From Clostridia bacterium (GTDB lineage Bacteria > Bacillota > Clostridia > Oscillospirales > Acutalibacteraceae), in the NCBI GenBank assembly GCA_017399405.1, contig JAFQCT010000018.1, positions 1 through 39,778 on the forward strand: a stretch of 39,778 nucleotides of DNA. Direction: 5' to 3'. The stretch's first letter is position 1; the number at the start of each line of letters is the position of its first letter. The position numbers and the translations under genes are program-made. The notes under the pieces are model-generated. The model searched no databases, was not told the origin of the DNA, and worked only from the letters and a program-made list of their open reading frames with translations. Positions 1-7,230 of this stretch are shown in pieces.

Positions 1-267
1 ATTCCATTCGATTGGCAAAAAGACTTCGAGCAGGAATATCTTGAACATATTAAATACTATTGTTTGGTGATGAGTGAGAACTATATAAGAAATCATTTCG
101 CTGACATCAAGAAATATGCAAGTGTCATTGAAAATCGTGGAGATGATACAGATTGTACTTTGGAAAGTGTTTTAGCAGACAATTTAGAAGTGTTAGTCCT
201 TGCACGAGAGTATAATGTAAACTATATACTCATTGAAGATAAGTACGAAATCAATGTTGATTTATAA
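1..267 (+). CDS. hypothetical protein, 5'-truncated by window edge
   Basis: The reading frame is open from base 1 (IPFDWQKDFEQEYLEH...) through to TAA at 265-267, so the gene starts outside the window. The internal ATG at 64 has no convincing ribosome binding site before it, so I read it as a methionine inside the protein. The visible 88 residues are acidic and mostly helical-looking, with no motif, signal peptide or membrane segment I recognise. It is followed by about 185 bases without a clear gene and then a GNAT gene on the same strand. Function unknown. Confidence 0.6.
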   Translation: MPFDWQKDFEQEYLEHIKYYCLVMSENYIRNHFADIKKYASVIENRGDDTDCTLESVLADNLEVLVLAREYNVNYILIEDKYEINVDL

Positions 268-383
268 AGACAAATTCTAATTTATTGAGTTAATCTTGCC
301 TTCGGGTTTGATTATAAATATTATTTTAAAGGAGATTGCTTTTTGAGAAAGACAATCAAATCATTGGAGATTGTAGTTTAACC

Positions 384-417
384 GGGAGGTTTGGCAATAC
401 AATCACACCAACCTCCC
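384..417 (+). promoter_or_regulatory. hairpin in the leader of the GNAT gene
   Basis: GGGAGGTT (384-391) pairs with AACCTCCC (410-417), and the adjacent TGG/CCA can extend the stem. No T-run follows, so it is not a standard terminator. It ends 35 nt before the GNAT start codon. Just upstream an AAGGAG and a TTG (343) open a 12-codon frame ending at TAA 379-381, so a leader-peptide or attenuation role is possible but unproven. Confidence 0.35.
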
Positions 418-452
418 AATATTGAAGTCAACAATTTTCAGGAGGAAAAACA

Positions 453-1079
453 ATGAATAAAAATGACTATATTATCCGTTCAGAAAGAAAAGAAGAACAC
501 AGAGAAGTTGAAAATCTTGTAAGGGAATCATTTTGGAATGTGTATCGTCCCGGTTGCCTTGAGCATTATGTACTCAACCAACTTCGTAATGATGATGCAT
601 TCATTCCCGAACTTGACTTTGTTATGGAAAAGGACGGCAAAATCATAGGACAAAATATGTTTATGAATGCTGTTATCCAAGCCGATGATGGCAGGTATAT
701 TCCAATCGTGACAATGGGTCCTATCTGTATTGCTAATGAACTCAAACGTCAGGGTTATGGTAAAATTCTGCTTGACTATTCTCTGGAAAAAGCAACAGAA
801 ATGGGATTCGGTGCAATCTGTTTTGAAGGTAACATTAATTTTTACGGCAAAAGTGGTTTTACCTATGCCAGTGAATTTGGCATCCGTTATCACGATTTAC
901 CTGACGATGCAGATGCTTCATTCTTCCTTTGTAAAGAACTGAAAAAAGGCTATCTCGATGGTATCACAGGCGAATATGCTCCACCACAGGGATACTTTGT
1001 AAACGAAGATGAAGCAGAAGAATTTGACAAACAATTCCCACCTAAAGAAAAACTAAAACTTCCGGGACAACTTTTCTAA
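453..1079 (+). CDS. GNAT family N-acetyltransferase
   Basis: 208 residues with the GNAT acetyl-CoA fold signature: LKRQGYGKILLDYSL (about residues 98-112) is the pyrophosphate-binding motif A (Q/RxxGxG/A), preceded by the typical beta strand IVTMGPICIANE. The N-terminal IIRSERKEEHREVENLVRE is the usual start of YhbS-like acetyltransferases. AGGAGG at 440-445 lies 7 nt before the ATG, which fixes the start. It probably moves an acetyl group from acetyl-CoA to a small-molecule or protein amine in the cytosol; the substrate cannot be read from the sequence. Two hairpin terminators follow, so it looks monocistronic. Confidence 0.85.
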   Translation: MNKNDYIIRSERKEEHREVENLVRESFWNVYRPGCLEHYVLNQLRNDDAFIPELDFVMEKDGKIIGQNMFMNAVIQADDGRYIPIVTMGPICIANELKRQGYGKILLDYSLEKATEMGFGAICFEGNINFYGKSGFTYASEFGIRYHDLPDDADASFFLCKELKKGYLDGITGEYAPPQGYFVNEDEAEEFDKQFPPKEKLKLPGQLF

Positions 1080-1095
1080 AACGAACAAAACAAAG

Positions 1096-1127
1096 GGCAG
1101 TGCATTTCAGTGTGCTGCCTCGGTTTT
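1096..1127 (+). terminator. Rho-independent terminator after GNAT gene
   Basis: GGCAGTGCA (1096-1104) pairs with TGTGCTGCC (1111-1119), including two G-U pairs, and is followed by CGGTTTT. It lies 16 nt after the GNAT stop. Confidence 0.6.
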
Positions 1128-1186
1128 AGCAACTCTCAACTTATCGAATAGAACTCAATTCTTCGACAAATCTGCAACAATATTTC

Positions 1187-1229
1187 ACGCCTATGAAGTT
1201 AGCATTTAACCTCATAGGCGTTGTTTTTT
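1187..1229 (+). terminator. Rho-independent terminator
   Basis: ACGCCTATGA (1187-1196) pairs perfectly with TCATAGGCGT (1212-1221), followed by TGTTTTTT. It insulates the next transcription unit, whose candidate promoter starts 10 nt later. Confidence 0.8.
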
Positions 1230-1238
1230 GATAAAAAT

Positions 1239-1276
1239 TGTCACAAAAAGCTTTTTAATATCGATTATATATATGG
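1239..1276 (+). promoter_or_regulatory. two-block promoter-like motif, copy 1
   Basis: TGTCACAAAA, 13 nt, then CGATTATATATATGG. The same two blocks with the same 13-nt gap recur on the minus strand at 13469-13506 and 16405-16442. Read as a promoter, TGTCAC and CGATTA sit 17 nt apart, the geometry of -35 and -10 boxes, and the sequence resembles ECF-type rather than housekeeping promoters. The next gene starts 66 nt downstream. Confidence 0.6.
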
Positions 1277-1341
1277 AGAGTTAGAGTACCACATCTTAAA
1301 ACCTCCACAACTTATAATTAATTTACAAAGGAGAGACTAAT

Positions 1342-1635
1342 ATGAGAATTGACCGTAATTCTGCTATTATACTTGAAAGTATTGTTAGAGGAGTTCATTC
1401 GTGCGACCGTGCAGGGATGGGTGGGTATATTGACGCAGACCATTTTGTATCAGCACCTTTTGATGCAGCTTTAATAGCTTTAGCACCACTGTGGAAAGCA
1501 TCAGATTTTCACGAAATCGAGGACTTCTTGTTCAAATGGGAGCACTTGCTCCGTTACGATACTGATGAAACTGTAGATATTTCAGCTTACATCAACGAAT
1601 TAAGCAATCTTATAAATGTTCTTATGGAACGTTAA
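1342..1635 (+). CDS. hypothetical protein, 97 aa
   Basis: Start ATG has AAAGGAGAG about 8 nt upstream. The protein (MRIDRNSAIILES... NLINVLMER) has a conserved-looking core HSCDRAGMGGYIDADHF but matches no family I can name. It has no membrane segment or signal peptide and one cysteine. It is the first gene after motif copy 1 of the two-block promoter-like element, so it may belong to that regulon. A HEPN-like gene follows 54 nt later on the same strand. Function unknown. Confidence 0.6.
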   Translation: MRIDRNSAIILESIVRGVHSCDRAGMGGYIDADHFVSAPFDAALIALAPLWKASDFHEIEDFLFKWEHLLRYDTDETVDISAYINELSNLINVLMER

Positions 1636-1689
1636 TAAAATACTTGAACGACTACTCCATTTAAAGATGATGAAGAGGTGTACCTTAAT

Positions 1690-2394
1690 TTGAACAAACC
1701 ATTTGAAACACTAATAACAAGCAATAATTTAAAGAGCCCCGACAGATGGTATCCCAAACCAGTTGATTTTTATAAGTTTGCCATTAACGTTTCAGGCGAT
1801 ATTGATGAATGCAAACGTTTAAGAAGTAACTTTGCATACAGTATGCAATACATAGAGTATATTGAAAAGCAATTAAGTGAATTGATATTATCAGATGTTA
1901 TAATAACGATGCTTTATAAATCATACATCATCACATCAATGTCTATTATCGAGGCTTTATTTGTCAACCTATTGCATCGTACTAATAATTGGAACACTAC
2001 AATATGGGAGGAATATTCTACCATCAAATCAAATCCCAAAAAAGTTGATGAAGCTAATATAATGATTGAAACACGCTTGTTTCAACAAGTGGATGAATAC
2101 AATATGAGAATGGACTTAGATTCAATGATTAAAAAAGTGGAAAAAAAGAACCTTATTTCTATTGACCACAACGCATTTCCTGCATTAAAAAAACTACGTG
2201 AATTAAGAAACCGTGTCCACTTGCAAATTGGTAATGGTCCATATGACCACGATTACAATTGTTTTGGTTTTGGTGAAATGCAAATGATGAGAAGAATACT
2301 TTACACTATACTTGCATCACCAGAATTTTGTAATAATGCAGATGCTTTCAATTTTATAAAAGAGAATTTCACCACTCGCGGTGGTACATTATAA
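1690..2394 (+). CDS. HEPN-like hypothetical protein
   Basis: An in-frame GTG at 1678 overlaps the sequence AAGAGGTG (1673-1680), which is better read as the ribosome binding site for the TTG at 1690, 9 nt further on. That start gives 234 residues beginning LNKPFETLI. The protein is helical; its second half carries LKKLRELRNRVHLQ, which fits the Rx4-6H signature and helix pattern of HEPN-type proteins (often ribonucleases or RNA-binding partners in toxin and defence loci). The HEPN assignment is inference from this short motif. A perfect 12-bp terminator follows directly. Alternative: a plain abortive-infection-like or unknown helical protein. Confidence 0.6.
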   Translation: MNKPFETLITSNNLKSPDRWYPKPVDFYKFAINVSGDIDECKRLRSNFAYSMQYIEYIEKQLSELILSDVIITMLYKSYIITSMSIIEALFVNLLHRTNNWNTTIWEEYSTIKSNPKKVDEANIMIETRLFQQVDEYNMRMDLDSMIKKVEKKNLISIDHNAFPALKKLRELRNRVHLQIGNGPYDHDYNCFGFGEMQMMRRILYTILASPEFCNNADAFNFIKENFTTRGGTL

Positions 2395-2397
2395 AAT

Positions 2398-2440
2398 AAA
2401 AGTAACGGCTTTACACGATTGTGCAATGCCGTTACTTTTT
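2398..2440. terminator. bidirectional terminator
   Basis: AAAAGTAACGGC (2398-2409) pairs perfectly with GCCGTTACTTTT (2428-2439) around an 18-nt loop. A-rich and T-rich flanks let it work on both strands, between the convergent HEPN-like gene and the DUF6809-type gene. Confidence 0.8.
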
Positions 2441-2457
2441 AATTTTCCGAAACGAAA

Positions 2458-2745
2458 TTATATCTCTTTGAAATTTGGTGAATCGTTGGTGTAAGTTTCA
2501 ACTATAATTTTTACACCCAATTTCACGCCTGACACAAAAGCTTCAATTTCTGCAATGCCGTACATTTCAACACAACAGTCCTTGTACTTTTCAAACAGAA
2601 TTTTTTGCTCCTTCGTCAGTGTTGCAGATAACTTTTCTTCGTTCCGTGCAGCAAGGTTCAAAAGCTTGGAATACTCACTCCCTTTCTTTATTCCCTTTTC
2701 TGCAGGGACTATGTTTCCGTAATACAGGTCTTCCAAAATTGTCAT
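2458..2745 (-). CDS. DUF6809-type small protein
   Basis: I place the start at the ATG at 2745 (MTILEDLYYGNIVPAE), which has AAAGGAGGT 8 nt upstream. A longer frame reaching 2799 has no ribosome binding site. The resulting 95 residues match the pattern of the DUF6809 family common on clostridial chromosomes and mobile elements: an N-terminal LEDLYYGNI followed by helices with EKLSATLTKEQKILFEKY. Function of the family is unknown. It lies downstream of the SWIM protein gene, 71 nt apart and in the same direction, so the two may be co-transcribed. Confidence 0.7.
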   Translation of the reverse strand: MTILEDLYYGNIVPAEKGIKKGSEYSKLLNLAARNEEKLSATLTKEQKILFEKYKDCCVEMYGIAEIEAFVSGVKLGVKIIVETYTNDSPNFKEI

Positions 2746-2816
2746 AAAAAACCTCCTTTCATCGTGTCTATATATCACTCTGAAAGGAGTAAAAGTCAAG
2801 TCTTTTTTTTACATAA

Positions 2817-3635
2817 TTATTTCAATTTTATAGAACCTGTTGTTTTGCTGTCTACTGCAAATGTAAAAAATTTGCCTTTGAGGATTGTTGCAAAATAGTT
2901 GGTTTTCTCAAATTCTGAAGAGTAATTTTTCTCAATGCATTTGAGAGTTTCGCGGAGCTGTAATAATGTTGCGAAACAGTGCTTACAAGGAGTTACATGA
3001 TAGCACTCGCAGTAAAGCTCGCTGATTTCACCATTTTTGTATGTGAATTCTACGATACATGGCTTTGAGGTCACTACGATTGCTCTGCCCTTTGTACCAT
3101 TGAGTTCAAGATACTCAACGCCGTTTTCCATATAGACGTCTTTGCCGTTTTCAAGGTCATACTCATCAAATTTCAAACCATCAAGGGTTTCAAGAGCAAA
3201 TGATGTGCCATCAGTACCACTCACATATTCCTCATTTTCTTCAGGTGCCTTGAACCAAGTAAGTGCCTTTTCATAAGTCAATGCATTCGGGTCGAATGTG
3301 ACAAAATGGCTACCTGCAAAGTGAAACTCGCCCTGCACATTGGTTTCTGCCTTACCGATTACACGCTTGTAGTCAGACAACTTGATTTTGAAGTTATAAG
3401 TGATATTCACAACAACACCCATAACACCTTCAAGCTTACCATCAACGAACACTCGGTCACCGATTTTAAGGCTAAATGAATCGTTATAATAGGTGTATGG
3501 CTTATACACATCAGGGAACTTGATTTCCACAAGTGATTTTTGGATAACCGGAGTTTCTTCATTTATAATTTCTCTCATTACAGTTTCGCGTTCAGGTATG
3601 TTTTCACTGAAATTAAAACCGATTTTTGTACTCAT
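2817..3635 (-). CDS. SWIM zinc-finger protein
   Basis: 272 residues; AAGGAGA lies 8 nt before the ATG. Near the C-terminus LYCECYHVTPCKHCFATL contains C209-x-C211-x5-C217-x-H219, the SWIM zinc-finger pattern (CxC...CxH), which binds DNA or protein partners. The central part (about 50-110: SFSLKIGDRVFVDGKLEGVM) resembles a small beta-barrel. There is no helicase or transposase domain attached, unlike many SWIM proteins, so its role is open. An inverted repeat at 3748-3769 lies upstream and could be an operator. Confidence 0.7.
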   Translation of the reverse strand: MSTKIGFNFSENIPERETVMREIINEETPVIQKSLVEIKFPDVYKPYTYYNDSFSLKIGDRVFVDGKLEGVMGVVVNITYNFKIKLSDYKRVIGKAETNVQGEFHFAGSHFVTFDPNALTYEKALTWFKAPEENEEYVSGTDGTSFALETLDGLKFDEYDLENGKDVYMENGVEYLELNGTKGRAIVVTSKPCIVEFTYKNGEISELYCECYHVTPCKHCFATLLQLRETLKCIEKNYSSEFEKTNYFATILKGKFFTFAVDSKTTGSIKLK

Positions 3636-3747
3636 AATTGCATCTCCTTATCTTCTTTACAGGCGATTTACACTCGCCCCCTGTGATGTTCTTTTATGAG
3701 TATATTGTAACACGGAACAGCAGAATGGGAAGAAATTAAAAATAAAC

Positions 3748-3769
3748 TTAGTCCGTTTTTGTGGACTAA
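3748..3769. repeat. inverted repeat between divergent genes
   Basis: TTAGTCC (3748-3754) and GGACTAA (3763-3769) form a perfect 7-bp dyad around GTTTTTGT in the divergent interval between the SWIM gene and the zinc-ribbon gene. A regulator site or a small hairpin is possible. Confidence 0.35.
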
Positions 3770-3794
3770 ATCTTATGAAGTTTATATTTTCCTA

Positions 3795-3823
3795 TTGACA
3801 TTTTATTTTCTTTATTTTATAAT
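3795..3823 (+). promoter_or_regulatory. sigma-A promoter for zinc-ribbon gene
   Basis: TTGACA (3795-3800), 17-nt spacer, TATAAT (3818-3823): a perfect consensus vegetative promoter, 51 nt before the TTG start of the zinc-ribbon gene. Confidence 0.8.
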
Positions 3824-3874
3824 AATCTCACAAAAGAACAAATGTTCGCTAAAAAATATTTAGGAGGTTGAAAA

Positions 3875-4102
3875 TTGACAACAAAAGAATACCCTATTAT
3901 TGTTTATTGCCCAGAGTGTAGAAAAAGAGTTTTTGATAAGTTAACACCCACTCAAGGGATAATTGAAATTAAGTGTCCTCATTGCCGTAATGTCGTGTCC
4001 ATTAACTTATCTTATAGAATTAACCCCAATGTAATTAAATATCGTATTTCAAATAACGCACAAATTTCGAATAGAACCGAGCAACGCATCCACATAAGTT
4101 GA
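3875..4102 (+). CDS. small Com-like zinc-ribbon protein
   Basis: 75 residues from a TTG start, with TTAGGAGG ending 7 nt upstream. Two CxxC knuckles, CPEC (residues 12-15) and CPHC (34-37), make a zinc ribbon like that of the phage Mu Com family and other small mobile-element zinc ribbons. The rest (NLSYRINPNVIKYRI) is basic. It has a perfect consensus promoter and its own terminator, so it forms a one-gene unit. The likely role is nucleic-acid or protein binding; no target can be inferred. Confidence 0.65.
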   Translation: MTTKEYPIIVYCPECRKRVFDKLTPTQGIIEIKCPHCRNVVSINLSYRINPNVIKYRISNNAQISNRTEQRIHIS

Positions 4103-4112
4103 GATAGCAAAT

Positions 4113-4178
4113 AGCCGGTCATTCAGGAGTTGAATTATAGCCCCCGCTATAGTTCTATTCTTGAGTGACCGGCTTTTA
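4113..4178 (+). terminator. long hairpin terminator
   Basis: AGCCGGTCA (4113-4121) pairs with TGACCGGCT (4166-4174), followed by TTT. The interior is also largely self-complementary (TATAGC/GCTATA around a C-rich loop), giving a long, nearly continuous hairpin after the zinc-ribbon gene. Confidence 0.75.
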
Positions 4179-4211
4179 CTTTTACATTATCTAAAAGGAG
4201 ATGATGATACC

Positions 4212-4274
4212 ATGAAATCCATTAAGAAAAGGATAGGTAAACCTCGAATCAGAAATGAGCCCGTATTTCCTTAA
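4212..4274 (+). CDS. possible 20-aa basic peptide
   Basis: AAAGGAG (4194-4200) precedes an ATG at 4212, spacing 11, that opens a 20-codon frame (MKSIKKRIGKPRIRNEPVFP) ended by TAA. The peptide is strongly basic. It stands between a terminator and the next gene and could be a leader peptide or a small functional peptide. Support is only the ribosome binding site and composition. Confidence 0.3.
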   Translation: MKSIKKRIGKPRIRNEPVFP

Positions 4275-4323
4275 CTAAAAAAACACACCTATATTTTATT
4301 TTTATTTATAAGGAGATAATACA

Positions 4324-4827
4324 ATGAAAAAAATTAATTTGAAAAACAATATTTTTACAGAAAAAACAGACATTGAATTTAATGACGACAAGCCTTTAAA
4401 TTGGAATGGTCGACATGATGCATTCAAAAAAGCACTTATCGATTTCATAGCAGAACGCTTAGATGCTGGTAAATCCGTTAATCTCAGTACTGGTGATGAG
4501 TATATTGATTTCTTTGAACCTGCACTGAAATTCATTCAGGATGCATTAGTGAAACATGCCATTGAATTTGGCGATGAATATGTACTTAAGTGTTATGGTC
4601 TACTCCCTGTTGATGCAGCAAAGATAAATGAATTAGTTGCTCAGCGCGATAGTTACACTCTATCATTCTTTGGTCTTGAAAACGCATCTGACGAAGAATT
4701 GAAAAACTGGGATGTAAACAACCTTGAAAAGTTGCCTTTGGTAAAAGATTTTGAAGCAGATTTCAAGCCAACCGAACCAATCTACGACAATTGGAATGTG
4801 TATCACCCTGATTACGACAATTGTTAA
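4324..4827 (+). CDS. hypothetical protein, paralogue A
   Basis: 167 residues; AAGGAGATAATACA precedes the ATG. Residues 83-130 (GDEYVLKCYG... GLENASDEELKNWD) align without gaps to residues 72-119 of the protein at 5014-5496, with 20 of 48 positions identical, so the two genes are an old duplication. The proteins are acidic and soluble with no catalytic motif I recognise. The shared QRDSYTLSFFGLENA segment may be a binding surface. Together with the linker ORF (4845) they form a three-gene unit ending at one terminator. Function unknown; the immunity-protein-like size and acidity are only suggestive. Confidence 0.65.
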   Translation: MKKINLKNNIFTEKTDIEFNDDKPLNWNGRHDAFKKALIDFIAERLDAGKSVNLSTGDEYIDFFEPALKFIQDALVKHAIEFGDEYVLKCYGLLPVDAAKINELVAQRDSYTLSFFGLENASDEELKNWDVNNLEKLPLVKDFEADFKPTEPIYDNWNVYHPDYDNC

Positions 4828-4844
4828 TGCGAGTGGTGTAAAAC

Positions 4845-5039
4845 ATGGACAATCCAATTGATGCTATTATCAATGGAATTGTCAGTGACCTAAAAAAAGA
4901 TGGATTTTCTGACAAGGATATTGAAATGGCTATAACAACCGCTAGAAAGCATTATGAAGCTTTCTTCGGCAAACCGAAAAAATCTAAAAAGAAAAAGGAG
5001 GTGGATAACGAAGATGACGAAAGTTTTGGTTTCTGTTGA
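4845..5039 (+). CDS. small protein with basic linker, between paralogues
   Basis: 64 residues (MDNPIDAIINGIVSDLKKD...). The N-terminal 45 residues look like a small helical bundle (DKDIEMAITTARKHYEAFF), followed by a lysine-rich stretch KPKKSKKKKE and an acidic tail. The 3' end overlaps the next gene by 26 nt, and the AAGGAGG inside its lysine codons (about 4995-5001) is the ribosome binding site for that gene. Its own binding site (GAGTGG) is weak, which suggests coupling to paralogue A 17 nt upstream. Function unknown. Confidence 0.55.
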   Translation: MDNPIDAIINGIVSDLKKDGFSDKDIEMAITTARKHYEAFFGKPKKSKKKKEVDNEDDESFGFC

Positions 5040-5496
5040 TTATGATGACGATAGCCCTGTTGACTGGAAAGTTATGGAAACAAGCTTACCGTCTGAACTT
5101 GAGGAAATTTACAATTATGCTGTAAAGCATAAATACGCACCTTCTTCAAGCAAGGCATTAAAGGATTATCTTCCAACATTGCGTTGTAAGATTGAAGAAA
5201 AATTAATCGAAGAAATGATTAATGAAGGTGATTCCTATGTAATCGACCTGTGTGGTGGTAGAACTGCAACAACTGAAGAAATCATCGATGCAGTAGCAAA
5301 CCGCGATTACTTTGCATTAGTATACTACGGTCTTGAAAATGCTACTAATGAAGAAATTGAAAGTTGGGACGGAGCCTCTCAACCATCATTTCCTCGACTC
5401 AGAGACATCTACGAATCTTACAGTGATAAAAGCCCATTCAACGAAGGATGGAAACTCACTGTTAAATATTACGACCCTGCTGTTGAAGAACACTAA
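5014..5496 (+). CDS. hypothetical protein, paralogue B
   Basis: The ATG at 5014 has AAGGAGGTG starting 19 nt upstream and gives 160 residues (MTKVLVSVDYDDDSP...). A longer frame from 4954 would run through the lysine-rich end of the previous gene and has no ribosome binding site. Residues 72-119 (GDSYVIDLCGG... YYGLENATNEEIESWD) match paralogue A (4324-4827) at 20 of 48 positions. Acidic, soluble, no known motif. Last gene of the unit; a terminator follows after 19 nt. Confidence 0.65.
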   Translation: MTKVLVSVDYDDDSPVDWKVMETSLPSELEEIYNYAVKHKYAPSSSKALKDYLPTLRCKIEEKLIEEMINEGDSYVIDLCGGRTATTEEIIDAVANRDYFALVYYGLENATNEEIESWDGASQPSFPRLRDIYESYSDKSPFNEGWKLTVKYYDPAVEEH

Positions 5497-5515
5497 AATT
5501 TAATATCTCCCCACA

Positions 5516-5563
5516 TAAAAACACCTACGATGTCAGGTTCCGTCCTAACATCATAGGTGTTTT
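5516..5563. terminator. bidirectional terminator
   Basis: AAAAACACCTACGATGT (from 5516) pairs with ACATCATAGGTGTTTT (to 5563) with one mismatch. It lies between the convergent paralogue B and PIN genes and carries A- and T-runs on the two sides. Confidence 0.75.
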
Positions 5564-5581
5564 AGTATTATGTACTTTTTA

Positions 5582-6058
5582 TTATGATGAAAATATTTCC
5601 ATAAAATCGTCATATGAAACGCATTTCACATCTAAATTTTCACATATATTAGGGAGCCGAGCAGAGTGCGGCTTATATTCCTCTTGTGTGACAACAGTAG
5701 CATTCAAAGCCTTTGCTTTTGCCACTAGATAAGGGTCAGCAGACGGACGATTCTCCATAATGTTTTTAGTGTGTATACTTTCTTGCATTTTGGAATTTTG
5801 GAATAAATCTTTAATAATTAGCGACTCTTCATTGGTTGGGTTCAAAAACAGCGTTTTTCTTTCTTTTATCCATTTAAAGCTATCGCTATCTTCAGAATAA
5901 TGTTTGGCAATTTCATTATAGCACTCGTCCACTGATACAATTGTTCCATTTTCAATTTCAGCATCAATCTTCTCCCACACAGCCTCAAAATACTTGCCTT
6001 TCTTTGGAAAGTGTTCAAGAAGTTTTCTAAAAATATTTGTATCCAATACATATACCAT
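5582..6058 (-). CDS. DUF4411 PIN-domain protein (likely toxin nuclease)
   Basis: 158 residues with the PIN-fold acidic residues: D6 in YVLDTNIF, E49 in CYNEIAKH, D108 in SADPYLVAKAKAL and the VTQEE end strand (123-127). This order and the ADPYLVA motif are typical of DUF4411, a PIN branch that usually sits directly after an XRE-ImmA/IrrE gene, as here. Its ATG overlaps the upstream stop (TAATG), so translation is coupled. PIN proteins are metal-dependent RNases; this one is probably the toxin of a two-gene pair with the protease-regulator. It is the last gene of the minus-strand operon that begins with the helicase. Confidence 0.8.
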   Translation of the reverse strand: MVYVLDTNIFRKLLEHFPKKGKYFEAVWEKIDAEIENGTIVSVDECYNEIAKHYSEDSDSFKWIKERKTLFLNPTNEESLIIKDLFQNSKMQESIHTKNIMENRPSADPYLVAKAKALNATVVTQEEYKPHSARLPNICENLDVKCVSYDDFMEIFSS

Positions 6059-7215
6059 TACTTCAACCCCCTAAAAAAGGCGCTTTCAAGTTTCGGTAAA
6101 TGGTCAATCTTGCTATTTAGCATTTGACTTGCTCGAGCGTTATCTATTCGCCCTGAAAAATACTCTCTAAAAACATCTCCCGTATATCGTTGCCCTAAAT
6201 AAGAGAGTTTTGTATAATAGTGGTTTCCTCCGCCCTTCTCTTGTTTTTTCCCTGAACCACCACGAATTGCATCACCATAAAAAGTTTCTTTTAGTGCATC
6301 ATAATCTCTGTGCGATATTTTACCCAACATAAGTAATTTGTACATTATAACTTCCTTACTTACTGAATACAACTTTGCTAAATCACTTATTCTTTCTTCA
6401 TCAATTGGCATTTTGGCTATCTCTTCCTTAAAATCATCTATAGGAACAAGGAATGCATTAGCAAACACATCGCAAGACTTTTCGTCATTTTTCTGCTGAT
6501 TATTCAAATACATGTAGAAATCGTCTCTTATTATTTCCGCACCGCTTGTATTTGATATTAAATGATATAATTCGTGAAACAGTGTAAAAGTTTGCCGAGT
6601 AAAAGACATTGAATTATTAATAATAATTACTGGATAGTATTCATCATTTAAACATAAACCCGAAACATTATTGTCTTTGAAAGAATCCTTAAACACATAT
6701 ACCCCTAATTCATAAAATCGTTCCCTAAATATTTCAAAAACGACCTTTGGGTCTTTACGACTTTTTTGCGCTTTTATAGGAAATGCCATAAGACTTCTAA
6801 AATAGGCACATAATTCTTCAATACCATTAGGAAATGCCGAGCGATTGCTTAATATACTTGGTTTTTCTCCATAAAGTTCTTGCAAGTTAAGTTGATACAC
6901 TTTTGCTTTTTCAAATTGCAAAATCACATTTTTGCTTAAACTATCAACAACCACATCCGGCAAAGTACGTAAATCACCCTTTATGGAAGGCAATGTTGGT
7001 GGTTCTGGAAAGAAAAACAACGCACTGGGCTTATGAAAAACAGAACTTATTTTACGCAATTTAGCGTATGTTGGAAAATCCGTCCCATTCTCCCAATTGC
7101 AATATTTTTCATATTCCACATCGATAGCTTCAGCCGCTTCTCTAGGAGACATGTTGTAAAACTCTCTTGCCCATTTTAATATGTCACCATTAACGCCTGT
7201 AAGTACTTCAGCCAT
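6058..7215 (-). CDS. XRE HTH / ImmA-IrrE metallopeptidase
   Basis: 385 residues from the ATG at 7215 (MAEVLTGVNG), preceded by AAAGGAGGT 8 nt upstream; a TTG two codons earlier is too close to that site. Residues 8-62 form a HTH (LKWAREFYNMSPREAAEAI...YCNWENGTDFP). HELYH at 214-218 is the HExxH zinc site of the ImmA/IrrE peptidases, with FANAFLVP further on as in the family. Such proteins cleave or sense repressors; paired with DUF4411 PIN proteins they act as the regulator or antitoxin side. It follows the deformylase-like gene by 15 nt. Confidence 0.85.
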   Translation of the reverse strand: MAEVLTGVNGDILKWAREFYNMSPREAAEAIDVEYEKYCNWENGTDFPTYAKLRKISSVFHKPSALFFFPEPPTLPSIKGDLRTLPDVVVDSLSKNVILQFEKAKVYQLNLQELYGEKPSILSNRSAFPNGIEELCAYFRSLMAFPIKAQKSRKDPKVVFEIFRERFYELGVYVFKDSFKDNNVSGLCLNDEYYPVIIINNSMSFTRQTFTLFHELYHLISNTSGAEIIRDDFYMYLNNQQKNDEKSCDVFANAFLVPIDDFKEEIAKMPIDEERISDLAKLYSVSKEVIMYKLLMLGKISHRDYDALKETFYGDAIRGGSGKKQEKGGGNHYYTKLSYLGQRYTGDVFREYFSGRIDNARASQMLNSKIDHLPKLESAFFRGLK

Positions 7216-7230
7216 TTGCAATACCTCCTT

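Noticed and set aside
528-893. 121-codon minus-strand frame inside the GNAT gene
   Set aside because: It is antisense to a clear GNAT gene and shows no binding site or family motif.
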